DNA of 64,000 bases, taken from assembly GCA_963717125.1 (NCBI GenBank), contig CAVQVG010000020.1:372001-436000 (forward strand). Reading direction: 5' to 3'. The DNA is from RYN-230 sp963717125. Its GTDB lineage: Bacteria; Actinomycetota; Actinomycetes; Streptosporangiales; Streptosporangiaceae. Within the stretch, counting starts at the first letter, position 1. The number at the start of each line of letters is the position of its first letter. A program made the translations under genes and the position numbers. The notes beneath the pieces are model-generated. The model was not told the origin of the DNA. It saw nothing but the letters and a program-made list of their open reading frames with translations, and did no database searches. Positions 50,379 to 59,028 of this stretch are shown here, one piece after another.

Positions 50379-51337
50379 GCCGTCCTCCCGGACGGCTCGG
50401 CCCGCGGGCCGGGCAGTCTCGGGTCCGGTCGCTGCCCGGCCCAGGTGTCCCGGACCCAGGCGTGCGCCGGGTCGTCGCAGATCAGCCACGCCCGCTCCGG
50501 GCCGGGCCCGGCCATCACGTTCAGGTAGTACATGTCGTAGCCAGGGGCCGCCATCGACGGGCCGTGCCAGCCGTGCGGGATCAGCACCACGTCCCCCGTC
50601 CTGACCTCGGCCAGCAGGTCAGCCGGCCGGTCCGCGGTGCCGTAGACCCGCTGGAAACCGGACCCCGGCCGCGGCGCGCCGGCCGCGTCCGGTGGCCCGG
50701 ACGCGATCTCGAAGTAGTAGATCTCCTCCAGTACCGTTTCCCCCGGGCGGTCCTCGTCATGCTTGTGCGGCGGGTACGACGACCAGTTGCCGGCCGGCGT
50801 GAGCACCTCACAGGCCAGCAGCCGGCTGGCCGGGAACGCGCCCGGCATGCAGAACCCGTTCACCTGCCGGGAGCACGAGCCCGCGCCGCGCAGCTCGACC
50901 GGCACCCCGGCCGCCGCGCCGTACCGGGCCTGCCCGGGCGGCTCGGTGGCGGCCGGCACCCGGGCACTGGTTACGCGAGCACTGGTTACGGAAGCACCGG
51001 TTACGCGAGCACTGGGCAGCGCGAACCGGCCGCCGGGTGCGCTGCGGATCCGGGCCGCGCTGCCCGGCGGGAGGTACGCGAAGTCGGTGACACCCGCGAA
51101 CACGCTGGGCCGCCCGGCCAGCTCGAACCGCTGGCCCGCGCAGTCCACCGTGGCCGACCCGGCCAGCGGCAGCACCAGCATCTCCTCGTCCCCGGTGCTG
51201 AGCTCGTGCCAGCCGCCCGCCGGGAGCCGCAGCACGCGCAGCCCGGCGTACGACCAGCCGGCCTGGCCCGGGGTCAGGCAGAGCTCATACGGCCCGGCCG
51301 CCAGGCACCCGGCCGGCCGGTGCAGGGTGTCATCCAT
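50375..51337 (-). CDS. iolB: 5-deoxy-glucuronate isomerase (IolB)
   Basis: 320-residue bicupin enzyme that isomerises 5-deoxy-glucuronate to 2-deoxy-5-keto-gluconate. The N-terminal cupin includes GDEEMLVLPLAGSATVDC. The C-terminal metal cupin includes WSSYPPHKHDED (His/Glu ligands), EEIYYFEI and PHGWHGPSMA. The linker between the cupins contains a short tandem repeat (ARVT-type residues about 110-128, see 50964-51015), an insertion not seen in standard IolB. The ATG at 51337 follows an aldolase remnant by 9 bases. Confidence 0.94.
   Translation of the reverse strand: MDDTLHRPAGCLAAGPYELCLTPGQAGWSYAGLRVLRLPAGGWHELSTGDEEMLVLPLAGSATVDCAGQRFELAGRPSVFAGVTDFAYLPPGSAARIRSAPGGRFALPSARVTGASVTSARVTSARVPAATEPPGQARYGAAAGVPVELRGAGSCSRQVNGFCMPGAFPASRLLACEVLTPAGNWSSYPPHKHDEDRPGETVLEEIYYFEIASGPPDAAGAPRPGSGFQRVYGTADRPADLLAEVRTGDVVLIPHGWHGPSMAAPGYDMYYLNVMAGPGPERAWLICDDPAHAWVRDTWAGQRPDPRLPGPRAEPSGRTA
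50964..51015. repeat. 15-base tandem repeat inside iolB
   Basis: Three units (50964-50978, 50979-50993, 50994-51008), plus a partial fourth, of GCACTGGTTACGCGA with one or two changes, so translation gives a five-residue repeat (S/A-A-R-V-T type) in the inter-domain linker of IolB. The frame is preserved, so the enzyme should remain intact. Confidence 0.9.
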
Positions 51338-51346
51338 GCTGCCCCT

Positions 51347-51511
51347 TCACAGCAGGCTCACCGCGCTGTCCACCGCACCGGCGATGATCATGAGGTGCCC
51401 GGCCGGGCCGAGCAGGGTGGCGGGCCGGCCCCGGCGGGCCGCCGCCTCGGCCACCGCGCCGGGCCGGTGCGCCCGGGCCTGCCGGACTTCGGTTAGCTGG
51501 TCAGCGAACAT
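51347..51511 (-). pseudogene. 54-codon remnant of a Cgl0158-type aldolase between iolC and iolB
   Basis: The product starts MFADQLTEVRQARAHRPGA, then VAEAAARRGRP and GHLMIIAG, which matches the N-terminus of the DeoC/LacD-like aldolase (Cgl0158 family) that normally lies between iolC and iolB in actinobacterial inositol operons. The family continues MIIAADHPARG for some 250 residues more. Here MIIA is followed directly by GAVDSAVSLL and a stop, which resembles the family C-terminus (VAAAVDTAASL). That suggests an in-frame internal deletion of most of the gene. The ATG overlaps the iolC 3' end by 11 bases. The residual peptide cannot form the barrel. Confidence 0.65.
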
Positions 51512-52517
51512 CGGGCTGCCCGGCCAGCAGATCGTCCACCTCGGCCCGGCCCGGCATGGCGTCCGAGCAGGCCAGCCGGCCGGCGACGATGGCGCCCGCG
51601 GCGTTGGCGAAGCGGATGACCGCGGGCGTGTCCCAGCCGGCCAGCAGCCCGTGGCAGAGCGCCCCCCCGAACGCGTCACCGGCGCCCAGGCCGTTGACCA
51701 CCTCGATCTTGACCGGCCGGATGGTGGTCAGCCCGGTGCGGTCGGCCGCGAGCACCCCGTCCGGGCCCTGCTTGACCACGGCCAGGTCCACGCCGTGCGC
51801 CAGCAGCGCCGCGGCCGCCCGGGCCGGGTCGCGTTCGGCCACCGCGGTCTCGCACTCGTCCAGGTTGCCGACCGCGACCGTGACGTGCTCCAGCGCCGCC
51901 TGCATCCAGCGCCGGGCCTCGGCCCGGGACGGCCAGAACACCGCCCGGTAGTCGAGGTCGAGCACGGTTATCCCGGCCCGCCCGCGGGCCCGCAGCGCGG
52001 CGAGCGTGGCCGCCCGGCTCGGCTCGGCGGACAGGCCGGTGCCGGTCACCCAGAACACCCCGGCCGCCCGGATCGCCGCCAGATCCAGGTCGCCGGGGCG
52101 GATCTCCAGGTCCGGTGCTTTCGGGTAGCGGTAGAAGTAGATCGGGAAATGGTCCGGCGGGAACACCTCGCAGAACGTCACCGGGGTGGGCAGCCCGGGC
52201 ACCGCGGTGACGAACCGGTCGTCCACCCCGTAGCCGCGCAGCGCCCGGTGGATGAACCGGCCGAACGGATCGGCCCCGGTCCGGGTGATCACCGCCGCGC
52301 TGCGGCCCAGCCGGGCCGCGGCCACCGCCACGTTGGTGGCACTGCCCCCGAGGTACTTGACGAACGTGGTCACGTCGTCCAGGCCGACCCCGGTCTGCAG
52401 CGGATAGAGGTCTACGCCCACCCGGCCCATCGTCAGCACGTCCAGCGCCACCGGCGCGGCGGGGCCAGACCCGGCGGAGCCGCCTGCGCTGCCCGGCCCA
52501 CCTGCCATGACTGCCAT
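51501..52517 (-). CDS. iolC: 5-dehydro-2-deoxygluconokinase (IolC)
   Basis: 338-residue PfkB/ribokinase-family enzyme that phosphorylates 2-deoxy-5-keto-gluconate. Features are LTMGRVGVDLYPLQTGVGL (N-terminal IolC signature), YLGGSATNVAVAAARLG (PfkB motif 1) and the anion-hole/catalytic motif NGLGAGDAFGGAL with the catalytic Asp. First gene of the leftward iol unit, 33 bases after the CLC gene start on the same strand. No iolA (malonate semialdehyde dehydrogenase) or inositol-specific regulator is in the window. Confidence 0.94.
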   Translation of the reverse strand: MAVMAGGPGSAGGSAGSGPAAPVALDVLTMGRVGVDLYPLQTGVGLDDVTTFVKYLGGSATNVAVAAARLGRSAAVITRTGADPFGRFIHRALRGYGVDDRFVTAVPGLPTPVTFCEVFPPDHFPIYFYRYPKAPDLEIRPGDLDLAAIRAAGVFWVTGTGLSAEPSRAATLAALRARGRAGITVLDLDYRAVFWPSRAEARRWMQAALEHVTVAVGNLDECETAVAERDPARAAAALLAHGVDLAVVKQGPDGVLAADRTGLTTIRPVKIEVVNGLGAGDAFGGALCHGLLAGWDTPAVIRFANAAGAIVAGRLACSDAMPGRAEVDDLLAGQPDVR

Positions 52518-52550
52518 GTAACCGTCCCGTGTGAAGCCGTGTCAAAGCGT

Positions 52551-54122
52551 CTACCGCGCCTCGCGGTACTCCTTCGAGCTGGCGCTGCTGGCCCGCTGAC
52601 CGGCCGGCGCCCCGGCCAGGCCGGGCCGGGCCAGGTCGGCCCGGGCGACGTCGGCCACGTCCGGGTCGGCGCGCAGCCGCGCGGTGTAGATCGAGTACCC
52701 GTCGATCTTCCGGGCGATCACGGTGGCCGTCACCGTGGCCACGATCATCGGGATGAGCAGCGCGAAGCCGCCGTGGGTGAGTTCCAGGGTGAGGGCCAGC
52801 CCGGCCAGCGGGGCCTGCATCGCCGCACCCAGCATGGCCGCCGCGCCGACCAGCGCGTACGCGCCGGCCGGCGATCCGGGCCAGGCCAGGCTCCAGAGGA
52901 TCCCGGCCGCCCCGCCCAGCACCGCCCCGGTGCTCAGCGTGGGCGTGAACAGCCCGCCGGACGCGCCGCTGCCCAGGCACAACGCGGTCATCAGCGGCTT
53001 GAGCGCGAACAGCGCCAGCAGCAGGACGAGCCCGTCACGGCCGAGGAACGCGTCGTGCGCCATGTCCTTCCCGTTGCCGAACAACTGCGGGTAGACCAGC
53101 CCGATCAGGCCCAGGATGCCGAACGCCAGTACCGGCGCGATGATGGCCGCCTTGTGCCGGGCCTGATGGTGCGAAACCCAGCCGATCAGCCGGATGTAGC
53201 CGCTGGCGATCAGCCCGATCAGCGGCCCGGCCAGCAGCGCCCAGGCCAGCAGCGGCGCGCTGACGTGGTAGCTGGGCACGTCCAGGTAGGTGGGCCGGGC
53301 CGGCAGGTAGAGCCAGCCCACCGCGGTGGCGATGGCCGAGCAGGCCAGCGCGGGCAGCACCACCGGCACGGTGACGCTGCCCAGCATGACCTCCGCGGTG
53401 AACAGCGCACCGGCCAGCGGGACGTTGTAGACCGCGGCCAGGCCGGCCCCGCCGCCGCAGGCCATCAGCAACCGCCGCTGCGCCGGCGACAGCCGCGCCC
53501 AGCCGGCCAGCACGCTGGCCGACGCGCCGCCCATCAACTTGGGCGCGTTCTCCCGGCCGATGGACGCGCCCATCCCGATGACCAGTTCGGACAGCACCGA
53601 GGTACCCAGCGAGCGGCGGAACGACAGGTGCGCCCGGCTGCCCCACACCACGTCGTCGAGCTCGGATTTCTCGCCCTTCGTATAGCGGCGGAGCAGGTAC
53701 CAGCCGACCCCACCGATCAGCCCGGCGACGAGCAGCACGCCGACCCGGCGCAGCCCGGACGCGTGCTCGACGGCCGCCTCCAGCGTGCCGCTGTGATAGC
53801 CGAAGGCCAGGTGCTGCACGGTGAACAGGATCAGCATCATCAGGTCGCCGAACAGCCCGGCGGCCACCCCGGTCAGCGCCAGCATGGCCCAGAACAGCGG
53901 GCTGAGCGCCGCGTCGCCGTCCCCGGTCACGTTGGGCTGCTCGGTGGCGCCCCGGCCAGATGGCAGCCGCCGGCCGATCAGCGGCGGCGGCACCCGCACC
54001 CGCCCCCCCGGCCGCCCCGCCGCGCCGCCCGGGGCCGGAGCATCAGCCGGGGCCGGGGCATCAGCTGACTGGGCCAGGCTGGGTATGGCCCATCGCCGCC
54101 ATGTCGCGGCAGGCCATACCAT
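52551..54122 (-). CDS. CLC-family chloride channel or H+/Cl- exchanger
   Basis: 523 residues with about 12 hydrophobic segments after a polar Pro/Ala-rich N-terminus (about 1-70). Selectivity motifs are GASIGRENAP (the GREGP motif with its gating Glu, variant N in place of G) and GSGASGGLFTPT (GxFxP motif). No CBS domains follow the membrane part, only a short polar tail. The upstream portion of the N-terminus may be shorter if a later start is used. Whether it is a channel or an exchanger cannot be told, as the internal proton glutamate was not assigned. Confidence 0.88.
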   Translation of the reverse strand: MVWPAATWRRWAIPSLAQSADAPAPADAPAPGGAAGRPGGRVRVPPPLIGRRLPSGRGATEQPNVTGDGDAALSPLFWAMLALTGVAAGLFGDLMMLILFTVQHLAFGYHSGTLEAAVEHASGLRRVGVLLVAGLIGGVGWYLLRRYTKGEKSELDDVVWGSRAHLSFRRSLGTSVLSELVIGMGASIGRENAPKLMGGASASVLAGWARLSPAQRRLLMACGGGAGLAAVYNVPLAGALFTAEVMLGSVTVPVVLPALACSAIATAVGWLYLPARPTYLDVPSYHVSAPLLAWALLAGPLIGLIASGYIRLIGWVSHHQARHKAAIIAPVLAFGILGLIGLVYPQLFGNGKDMAHDAFLGRDGLVLLLALFALKPLMTALCLGSGASGGLFTPTLSTGAVLGGAAGILWSLAWPGSPAGAYALVGAAAMLGAAMQAPLAGLALTLELTHGGFALLIPMIVATVTATVIARKIDGYSIYTARLRADPDVADVARADLARPGLAGAPAGQRASSASSKEYREAR

Positions 54123-54292
54123 CGCGCTCCCTCGCGTGTCCGGGGCAGCCTCCAGCCACCACCAGCAGACGAATAGTTCTGAAACAGAAGTATATCCGCG
54201 CTCGGTGCCCCGCCCGGCCGGCCCAGGTGGTGATCATGCCCACGCTGACTTAGCACGCGGTTGGTACAGAGCTGAGCCGCCCGGGCACCGCA

Positions 54293-55228
54293 CTAGCCGG
54301 GTGGCGGGTTGCCGATGGTCAGCGGGCGGGGCGGACCAAGGTCCAGGGCGACCGTGCTGAGCACCCAGCCATCCCCGGCCGACGCCGGGGCCGCGGCCAG
54401 GCAGAACCGCCCCCAGCACGGGGTCAGGCCGCGGGCCCACACGTCGGCCAGCCAGCCGAACGGGAGTTGCGCCGCGATCCCGTCCCCATCGCGGGCCAGG
54501 CTGGGCGACTGGTCCTCCGGGATCATGGTCAGCGCTACCGGCAGGTCGCGCCGGCCGGTCCAGGACCGCAGCGTGGTGATGACGCGCCCGTACAGGGCCG
54601 CGTGCAGCGCGGGCCGCGCCGCGGCCAGCGCACCCGGATCCGCCGCACCAGCACCACCAGCCCCAGCCCCAGCCCCAGCCCCAGCCGCACCAGCACCACC
54701 ACCACCAGCGCCGACCGTGGTCGCCGCCCCCGCGCCCGCCGCGCCGCGGAGCCGCTCGGCCCAGGCGGCGATGACCGTCGCGGCCAGCCGGTCCGGCAGC
54801 ACTCCCCCCAGGCCGAGCAGCGTGGCCAGGCCGTCGTCCGGCTCGTCCGGTGGGCCATAGGACAGCGTGGAATAGGATGCCCGGCCTCGGCGCATGCCCC
54901 CACGCGACGCCGACGCCGACGCCGAGAACGAGAACGACGCTGACGCCGAGAGCGACGGCGACGGCGCCCCCACGGCCAGCGGATCCGCCGGACCCCGGCT
55001 GGTCAGGATCAGCACGCGCAGGTCGGCCGCGTGCTGGGCCCACAGATCTAGCACGTCGAGGCAGGGAAAGCCCTGGCCGGCCAGCACGCTGAGGATCTGC
55101 TCGCCTTCCAGGTCGGTGTGGTCCGGCGCGTTCAACTGCCCGGCGGCCCAGCGCAGCCGGTGCGGATGCCCGCTGCAGTCCAGCCGGACCTCGGCCGGCG
55201 GGAGGCCGGCCCACCACGGCCCGGTCAC
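54293..55228 (-). CDS. Uncharacterised protein with low-complexity inserts, coupled to 55225-56568
   Basis: 311 residues from the GTG at 55228, which overlaps the upstream gene's stop as GTGA. The start WWAGLPPAEVRLDCSGHPHRLRW (in parts) is followed by a low-complexity Ser/Ala/Phe run (about 91-107) and a Gly/Ala run (about 172-198). The C-terminal part has PFGWLADVWARGLTPCWGRF and VALDLGPPRPL. I do not recognise a family. The repeated codons (GCC GAC / GCA CCA) suggest repeat expansion within the gene. Probably made together with its upstream neighbour. Confidence 0.65.
   Translation of the reverse strand: MTGPWWAGLPPAEVRLDCSGHPHRLRWAAGQLNAPDHTDLEGEQILSVLAGQGFPCLDVLDLWAQHAADLRVLILTSRGPADPLAVGAPSPSLSASASFSFSASASASRGGMRRGRASYSTLSYGPPDEPDDGLATLLGLGGVLPDRLAATVIAAWAERLRGAAGAGAATTVGAGGGGAGAAGAGAGAGAGGAGAADPGALAAARPALHAALYGRVITTLRSWTGRRDLPVALTMIPEDQSPSLARDGDGIAAQLPFGWLADVWARGLTPCWGRFCLAAAPASAGDGWVLSTVALDLGPPRPLTIGNPPPG
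54654..54716. repeat. Short tandem repeats (CCAGCC and CACCA units) inside the 54293-55228 gene
   Basis: Six-base CCAGCC/CCAGCA-type units run through about 60 bases and encode the Gly/Ala stretch of the hypothetical protein. A second low-complexity block at about 54903-54960 (GACGCC/GAGAAC units) encodes the Ser/Ala/Phe run. Such tracts are prone to slippage. Confidence 0.75.
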
Positions 55229-56568
55229 CGGGCCGCCGCCCAGGTCAGCGGGACCCGGATGACCGCGCGCTGCGTCACCGTGGTCGGCATGATGTCCAGC
55301 CGGATGGCCGCGGGGTCCAGCGCGGGCCAGAACTCGATCTGGCCGCCGGCCCGCTCCGGCGCGGAATGCCAGCCGCTGGGCTGGCCCAGGTAGTGCCCAC
55401 CCCGGTCGTCCGCCGCCCACCAGATCAACATCGGCTCGTCCACCCGGGTCAGGCCCGCGTGCCAGTGCGGCAGGCCCGGGCTGAGCTCCACGTCCGCGGT
55501 GAACTCCTCGCCGGTGGACTGCACGGCCAGCAGCGCCACGGTCACCCCGTCGAACGCCGGGGTGGCCACGCCCACCATGACCCGGCCGTCCGGACCGGCG
55601 CCGCCGCGGCCGCCGCCGGCCAGCAACGACCGCCACGGCTCGGCCAGCCGCCGGCGCCCGCCCGAACCACCCGAACCACCCGAGCCGCCCCGCGCGTGCT
55701 GCCGCGCCACGGCCCGCGCCTCGGCGATGGCCGGGTCGTCGGCGGCCAGCGCGCCCGCCGCGACCAGCGCGTCGATCGTGCTGTCCAGCGGTGTGTCCTC
55801 GTGCGCCTGGAGCAGCATGGCCAGCCTGGCCTGCAGGTAGCGCCGTCCCGGATCCTGCTCGGCCACCGGCTCGACCCACACCTCGACCCCGGAACCCGGA
55901 TCATCGACCAGCTCGATGCGCTGGCCGAGCACATCGATCCACCCGGTATCCAGGGCCAGCCCGGGGCGGGCCTCGAACTCGCCGGTCCACTCGGTGTCGC
56001 TGCCGCCGCCCGAGAATCCGGCCGTCACCGACGTCCCGCGGTCGTCGGTAAAGGTGAGCTGCCCGGGTACCCCGGCGATTATCGGATGCACAGCCGGCTG
56101 GGGCGGAGTGATCCCACGGACCAGTGCGGCCGGGTTGATCCGGCCGAACCGGCCGCCCAGGGCGGCCGATGGGCGCATGGTCACGTGCAGCACGGTTGCG
56201 TCCGCGCTGAGCACCACGTAGTTGACCAGCAGCTGTCCCCACGGCTGCTCGATCAGCTGGCCGCAGCTCAGCGCGCGGAACCGGCCCGGTTCGCCCGGCG
56301 CGGCACCGGCCGGCCCGGCCGCGGCCTGCTGCCTCATCCGCCGGTGGTACAGGTATTGTGCGTCCTCCCCGGACCGGAAGGACACCGCCAGGTAGTAGTC
56401 ATCCACGATCGTCTGTGCCGTGGCCGCGGGCAGCGCACCCACCGCCACCAGCGCGTGCGCGGCCGCATCCAGCGGCGACTCCCATGACCCGCTGTCCTCG
56501 CCGGGGCGGTCGACCAGCATCCCTTCCCCGGCCAGCCGCAGGTGCAGTTCCGCGTCGAACTCGGCCAC
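55225..56568 (-). CDS. Uncharacterised protein, partner of 54293-55228
   Basis: 447 residues with no signal peptide or clear membrane helix. It includes LRLAGEGMLVDRPGEDSGSWE at the N-terminus, a central beta-rich part (GQLTFTDDRGTSVTAGFSG, then TEWTGEFEARPGLALDTGWIDVLG), a GGSGGSGGSGG linker (about 295-305), and a C-terminal part with LLIWWAADDRGGHYLGQPSGWH-like sequence, here MLIWWAADDRGGHYLG. The 4-base GTGA overlap with the next gene shows that the two are co-expressed. I do not recognise a family. Confidence 0.68.
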   Translation of the reverse strand: MAEFDAELHLRLAGEGMLVDRPGEDSGSWESPLDAAAHALVAVGALPAATAQTIVDDYYLAVSFRSGEDAQYLYHRRMRQQAAAGPAGAAPGEPGRFRALSCGQLIEQPWGQLLVNYVVLSADATVLHVTMRPSAALGGRFGRINPAALVRGITPPQPAVHPIIAGVPGQLTFTDDRGTSVTAGFSGGGSDTEWTGEFEARPGLALDTGWIDVLGQRIELVDDPGSGVEVWVEPVAEQDPGRRYLQARLAMLLQAHEDTPLDSTIDALVAAGALAADDPAIAEARAVARQHARGGSGGSGGSGGRRRLAEPWRSLLAGGGRGGAGPDGRVMVGVATPAFDGVTVALLAVQSTGEEFTADVELSPGLPHWHAGLTRVDEPMLIWWAADDRGGHYLGQPSGWHSAPERAGGQIEFWPALDPAAIRLDIMPTTVTQRAVIRVPLTWAAAR

Positions 56569-56666
56569 GGTGTCATGCTCCCACGCGGGCGGCCTCCCGG
56601 CGCGGCGCGGCGCGTCAGCGGGGTCTGCTACTAGTGGACGGTGCCGACACGGAATAGGAGTCAGTC

Positions 56667-57452
56667 ATGGAGCTAGGCCTGCGCGGCCGCCGCGCGCTGA
56701 TCACCGGGGGCAGCCAGGGCATCGGCTTCGCGATCGCCGAGGCGCTGGCCGCCGAGGGGGCAGCGGTCGGCCTGGTCGCCCGGAACGCGGCCGGCCTGGC
56801 CGACGCGGCGGGCCTGCTGGCCGGCCGCGGCGTGCCGGTGGCCACCGCGGCGGCTGACGTCATGGACCCGGCCGCGGTGCAGCGTGCGGTCGATGACATC
56901 GCCGCCCAACTCGGTGGCCTGGACCATCTGGTCGCCAACGCCGGCGGCACGGTGGGGGCCGGCAACCTGACCAGCGCCGGGCCGGGCGAGTTCACCGCCA
57001 CGTTCGCGCTGAACGCCGGGCACGCCGCGGAGCTGATCCGGGCCGGGCTCGGCCACCTCCGGGCCGCGGGCGGCGGCGCGGTCGTGATCATCTCGTCGAT
57101 CACCGGCCTGCGCCCGGCGCCGCGCACCGCCTACGCCACCGCCAAGGCGGCCGAGATCCAGCTGGCCGCGACGGCGGCGCAGGAGCTGGCGCCGGACAAC
57201 ATCCGGGTCAACGCGGTCAGCCCCGGATCGATCATGTTCCCCGACGGCGGCTGGGACCTGTTCCGCCGGGCCAACCCCGAGGCGTTCGCCACGTTCCTGG
57301 CCACCCAGTTCCCCTTCGGCCGGCTGGGCCACCTGACCGAGGTGGCCGACGTGGTGACGTTCCTGCTGTCCGCACGGGCGTCGTGGGTCACCGGCAGCAA
57401 CATCGTCGTGGACGGCGGCCAGCGCTACCCGAGCGCCCGCCAGTTCAGCTGA
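56667..57452 (+). CDS. SDR oxidoreductase (FabG-like)
   Basis: 261 residues. TGGSQGIGFAIAEAL holds the cofactor motif, VANAGG the structural Asn motif, and the catalytic Ser and Tyr/Lys lie in IIISSITG-like VIISSITG and YATAKAAE. The C-terminal WVTGSNIVVDGGQRYPS is typical of 3-oxoacyl reductase-like SDRs. GGAG lies upstream of the ATG. No pathway context is visible. Confidence 0.88.
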   Translation: MELGLRGRRALITGGSQGIGFAIAEALAAEGAAVGLVARNAAGLADAAGLLAGRGVPVATAAADVMDPAAVQRAVDDIAAQLGGLDHLVANAGGTVGAGNLTSAGPGEFTATFALNAGHAAELIRAGLGHLRAAGGGAVVIISSITGLRPAPRTAYATAKAAEIQLAATAAQELAPDNIRVNAVSPGSIMFPDGGWDLFRRANPEAFATFLATQFPFGRLGHLTEVADVVTFLLSARASWVTGSNIVVDGGQRYPSARQFS

Positions 57453-57486
57453 CCACCGGCAGATTCCGCGGCCCCGCGCACCGCTG

Positions 57487-58383
57487 CTACGCACGCCTCG
57501 GCTTCGTCCCCTCCCACGAAGGCGTGAAACCAGCCCGCTGAACGCCCATGCCGCGCTGCTCGGGCCGGGCCGGCGCGATGATCGTCGCGGCCGGTCGGGC
57601 GGCCGTCCCGGCCGCCGCGGTTTCATCCCGCAGGCCGAGCACCTGGCAGCGGCGCAGCCCGTGCCGCACCCACAGCGCCGCGGTCCACGCGCACAGCAGC
57701 CCGTCGATGAGGTCTTCCCGGTGCTTGTAGGCGGCGTCAGCGAGCGGCGACGGCTCGGCGGCCAGCCGCCGGGTGACCGGATGGGAGTCCAGGAGCAGCG
57801 GCGGGTCGGCGGTGGCCAGCTGGCCAAGCCGGCGGATCAGCTCGTCGCAGTTGGCCGCCCGCCGCGGACGCCAGTCGGCCACCGGCAGCCGCCGCGGCTG
57901 GCGTTTGTACCGGGGCCGCTCCCGGTCGTAGCCGAGTTCCGTGGCGCCGACCAGAGTGCAGAACGGGTAGCTCTCCGAGATCACCCGGCCGCCGGCAGGC
58001 GGCCCAGTCCGGCCGTCGGAGTACCGCCAGCCCGCTTGCTCGGCCAGGCTGAGCAACCGGACCCCGGCCAGCCGCGGCGAACGCAGGTTGGTGCTGTGCG
58101 CGCTGACCTTCCAGGCGCCGTATCGCTGCCCGACCTGGGTCTCGCAGCGCCGCTGGCCGGCCGGGTTGCGCACCACGAGAGAGGCGTCCACGAACAGCAC
58201 CGCGGCCTCGCCGCCGGCCGCGGCCTGCGCCCAGGCCAGCGTGTCCGGCACGCCGCGGGTCCAGCCCGCGTCCAGGATCCGGCCCGCCGGGTCGAGCACC
58301 GCCACCCCGGTCTCGTTGGCCGGGAGATCATCCCGGCCTTCCCGCCAGGCCAGGTCCACGCCGAGGAACCGGGTCACTGCCAT
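57487..58383 (-). CDS. DUF429 (RNase H-fold) family protein
   Basis: 298 residues. The start FLGVDLAWREGRDDLPANETGVAVLD and later VISESYPFCTLVGATELGY, YKRQPRR and KHREDLIDGLLCAW are the conserved stretches of DUF429 proteins, including the acidic residues of the predicted RNase H-like nuclease site. The biological role is not established. The start at ATG 58383 is chosen over an upstream frame that is antisense to the GNAT gene. Confidence 0.82.
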   Translation of the reverse strand: MAVTRFLGVDLAWREGRDDLPANETGVAVLDPAGRILDAGWTRGVPDTLAWAQAAAGGEAAVLFVDASLVVRNPAGQRRCETQVGQRYGAWKVSAHSTNLRSPRLAGVRLLSLAEQAGWRYSDGRTGPPAGGRVISESYPFCTLVGATELGYDRERPRYKRQPRRLPVADWRPRRAANCDELIRRLGQLATADPPLLLDSHPVTRRLAAEPSPLADAAYKHREDLIDGLLCAWTAALWVRHGLRRCQVLGLRDETAAAGTAARPAATIIAPARPEQRGMGVQRAGFTPSWEGTKPRRA

Positions 58384-58437
58384 CCCGCGAGTCTTACCGC
58401 ACTCCCCACCCGCCCGCCAGCTGGCTAGGCTGGCCCG

Positions 58438-59028
58438 GTGGGCCGCCGGTTCGACACCATCCGCACCGAGCGGCTGCTGATGCGGCGCTGGCGGGACGCG
58501 GACCGGGCGCCGTTCGGCGCCCTGAACGCCGACCCCGAGGTGATGCGGTACTTCCCGGCCACCCTGGACCGGGCGGCCAGCGATTCCCTGGTGAACGTCA
58601 TCGAGGCCCGCTTCGACCACCAGGGCTTCGGGCTGTGGGCTCTGGAACTGGCCAGCACGGCCGAGTTCATCGGGTTCACCGGCCTGAACCCGATGCCCAG
58701 CGGGGTGCCCGGGGCCGGCGGCATGGAGGTCGGCTGGCGGCTGGCCCAGGCGGCCTGGCATCAGGGGTACGCCACCGAGGCGGCCACGGCCGCGGTGGAT
58801 GTCGCCTTCACCGGAGTTGGCCTACCCGAGCTGTGGTCGATGACGGCCGTGCTGAACGAGCCGTCCCAGGCGGTGATGCGCCGGCTCGGCATGACCCGGC
58901 ACGGCTACTTCGAGCATCCCCGGATCGAGCCCGGCCACTCGCTCCGCCGCCACGTCGTCTACCGCCTGCCACGCCCCGAGTCCACCACCCAGCCAGGAGG
59001 ACGAAGCACATGGCAGCCACTGACCTGA
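58438..59028 (+). CDS. GNAT-family N-acetyltransferase (RimJ/RimL-like)
   Basis: 196 residues, GTG start. TIRTERLLMRRWRDADRAPF at the N-terminus, MEVGWRLAQAAWHQGYATEA (acetyl-CoA pyrophosphate loop region) and SQAVMRRLGMTRHGYFEHP are the standard landmarks of the RimJ/RimL-type GNAT fold. The acceptor is unknown. The 3' end overlaps the HIT gene by 19 bases, so the two are probably translated together. Confidence 0.88.
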   Translation: MGRRFDTIRTERLLMRRWRDADRAPFGALNADPEVMRYFPATLDRAASDSLVNVIEARFDHQGFGLWALELASTAEFIGFTGLNPMPSGVPGAGGMEVGWRLAQAAWHQGYATEAATAAVDVAFTGVGLPELWSMTAVLNEPSQAVMRRLGMTRHGYFEHPRIEPGHSLRRHVVYRLPRPESTTQPGGRSTWQPLT

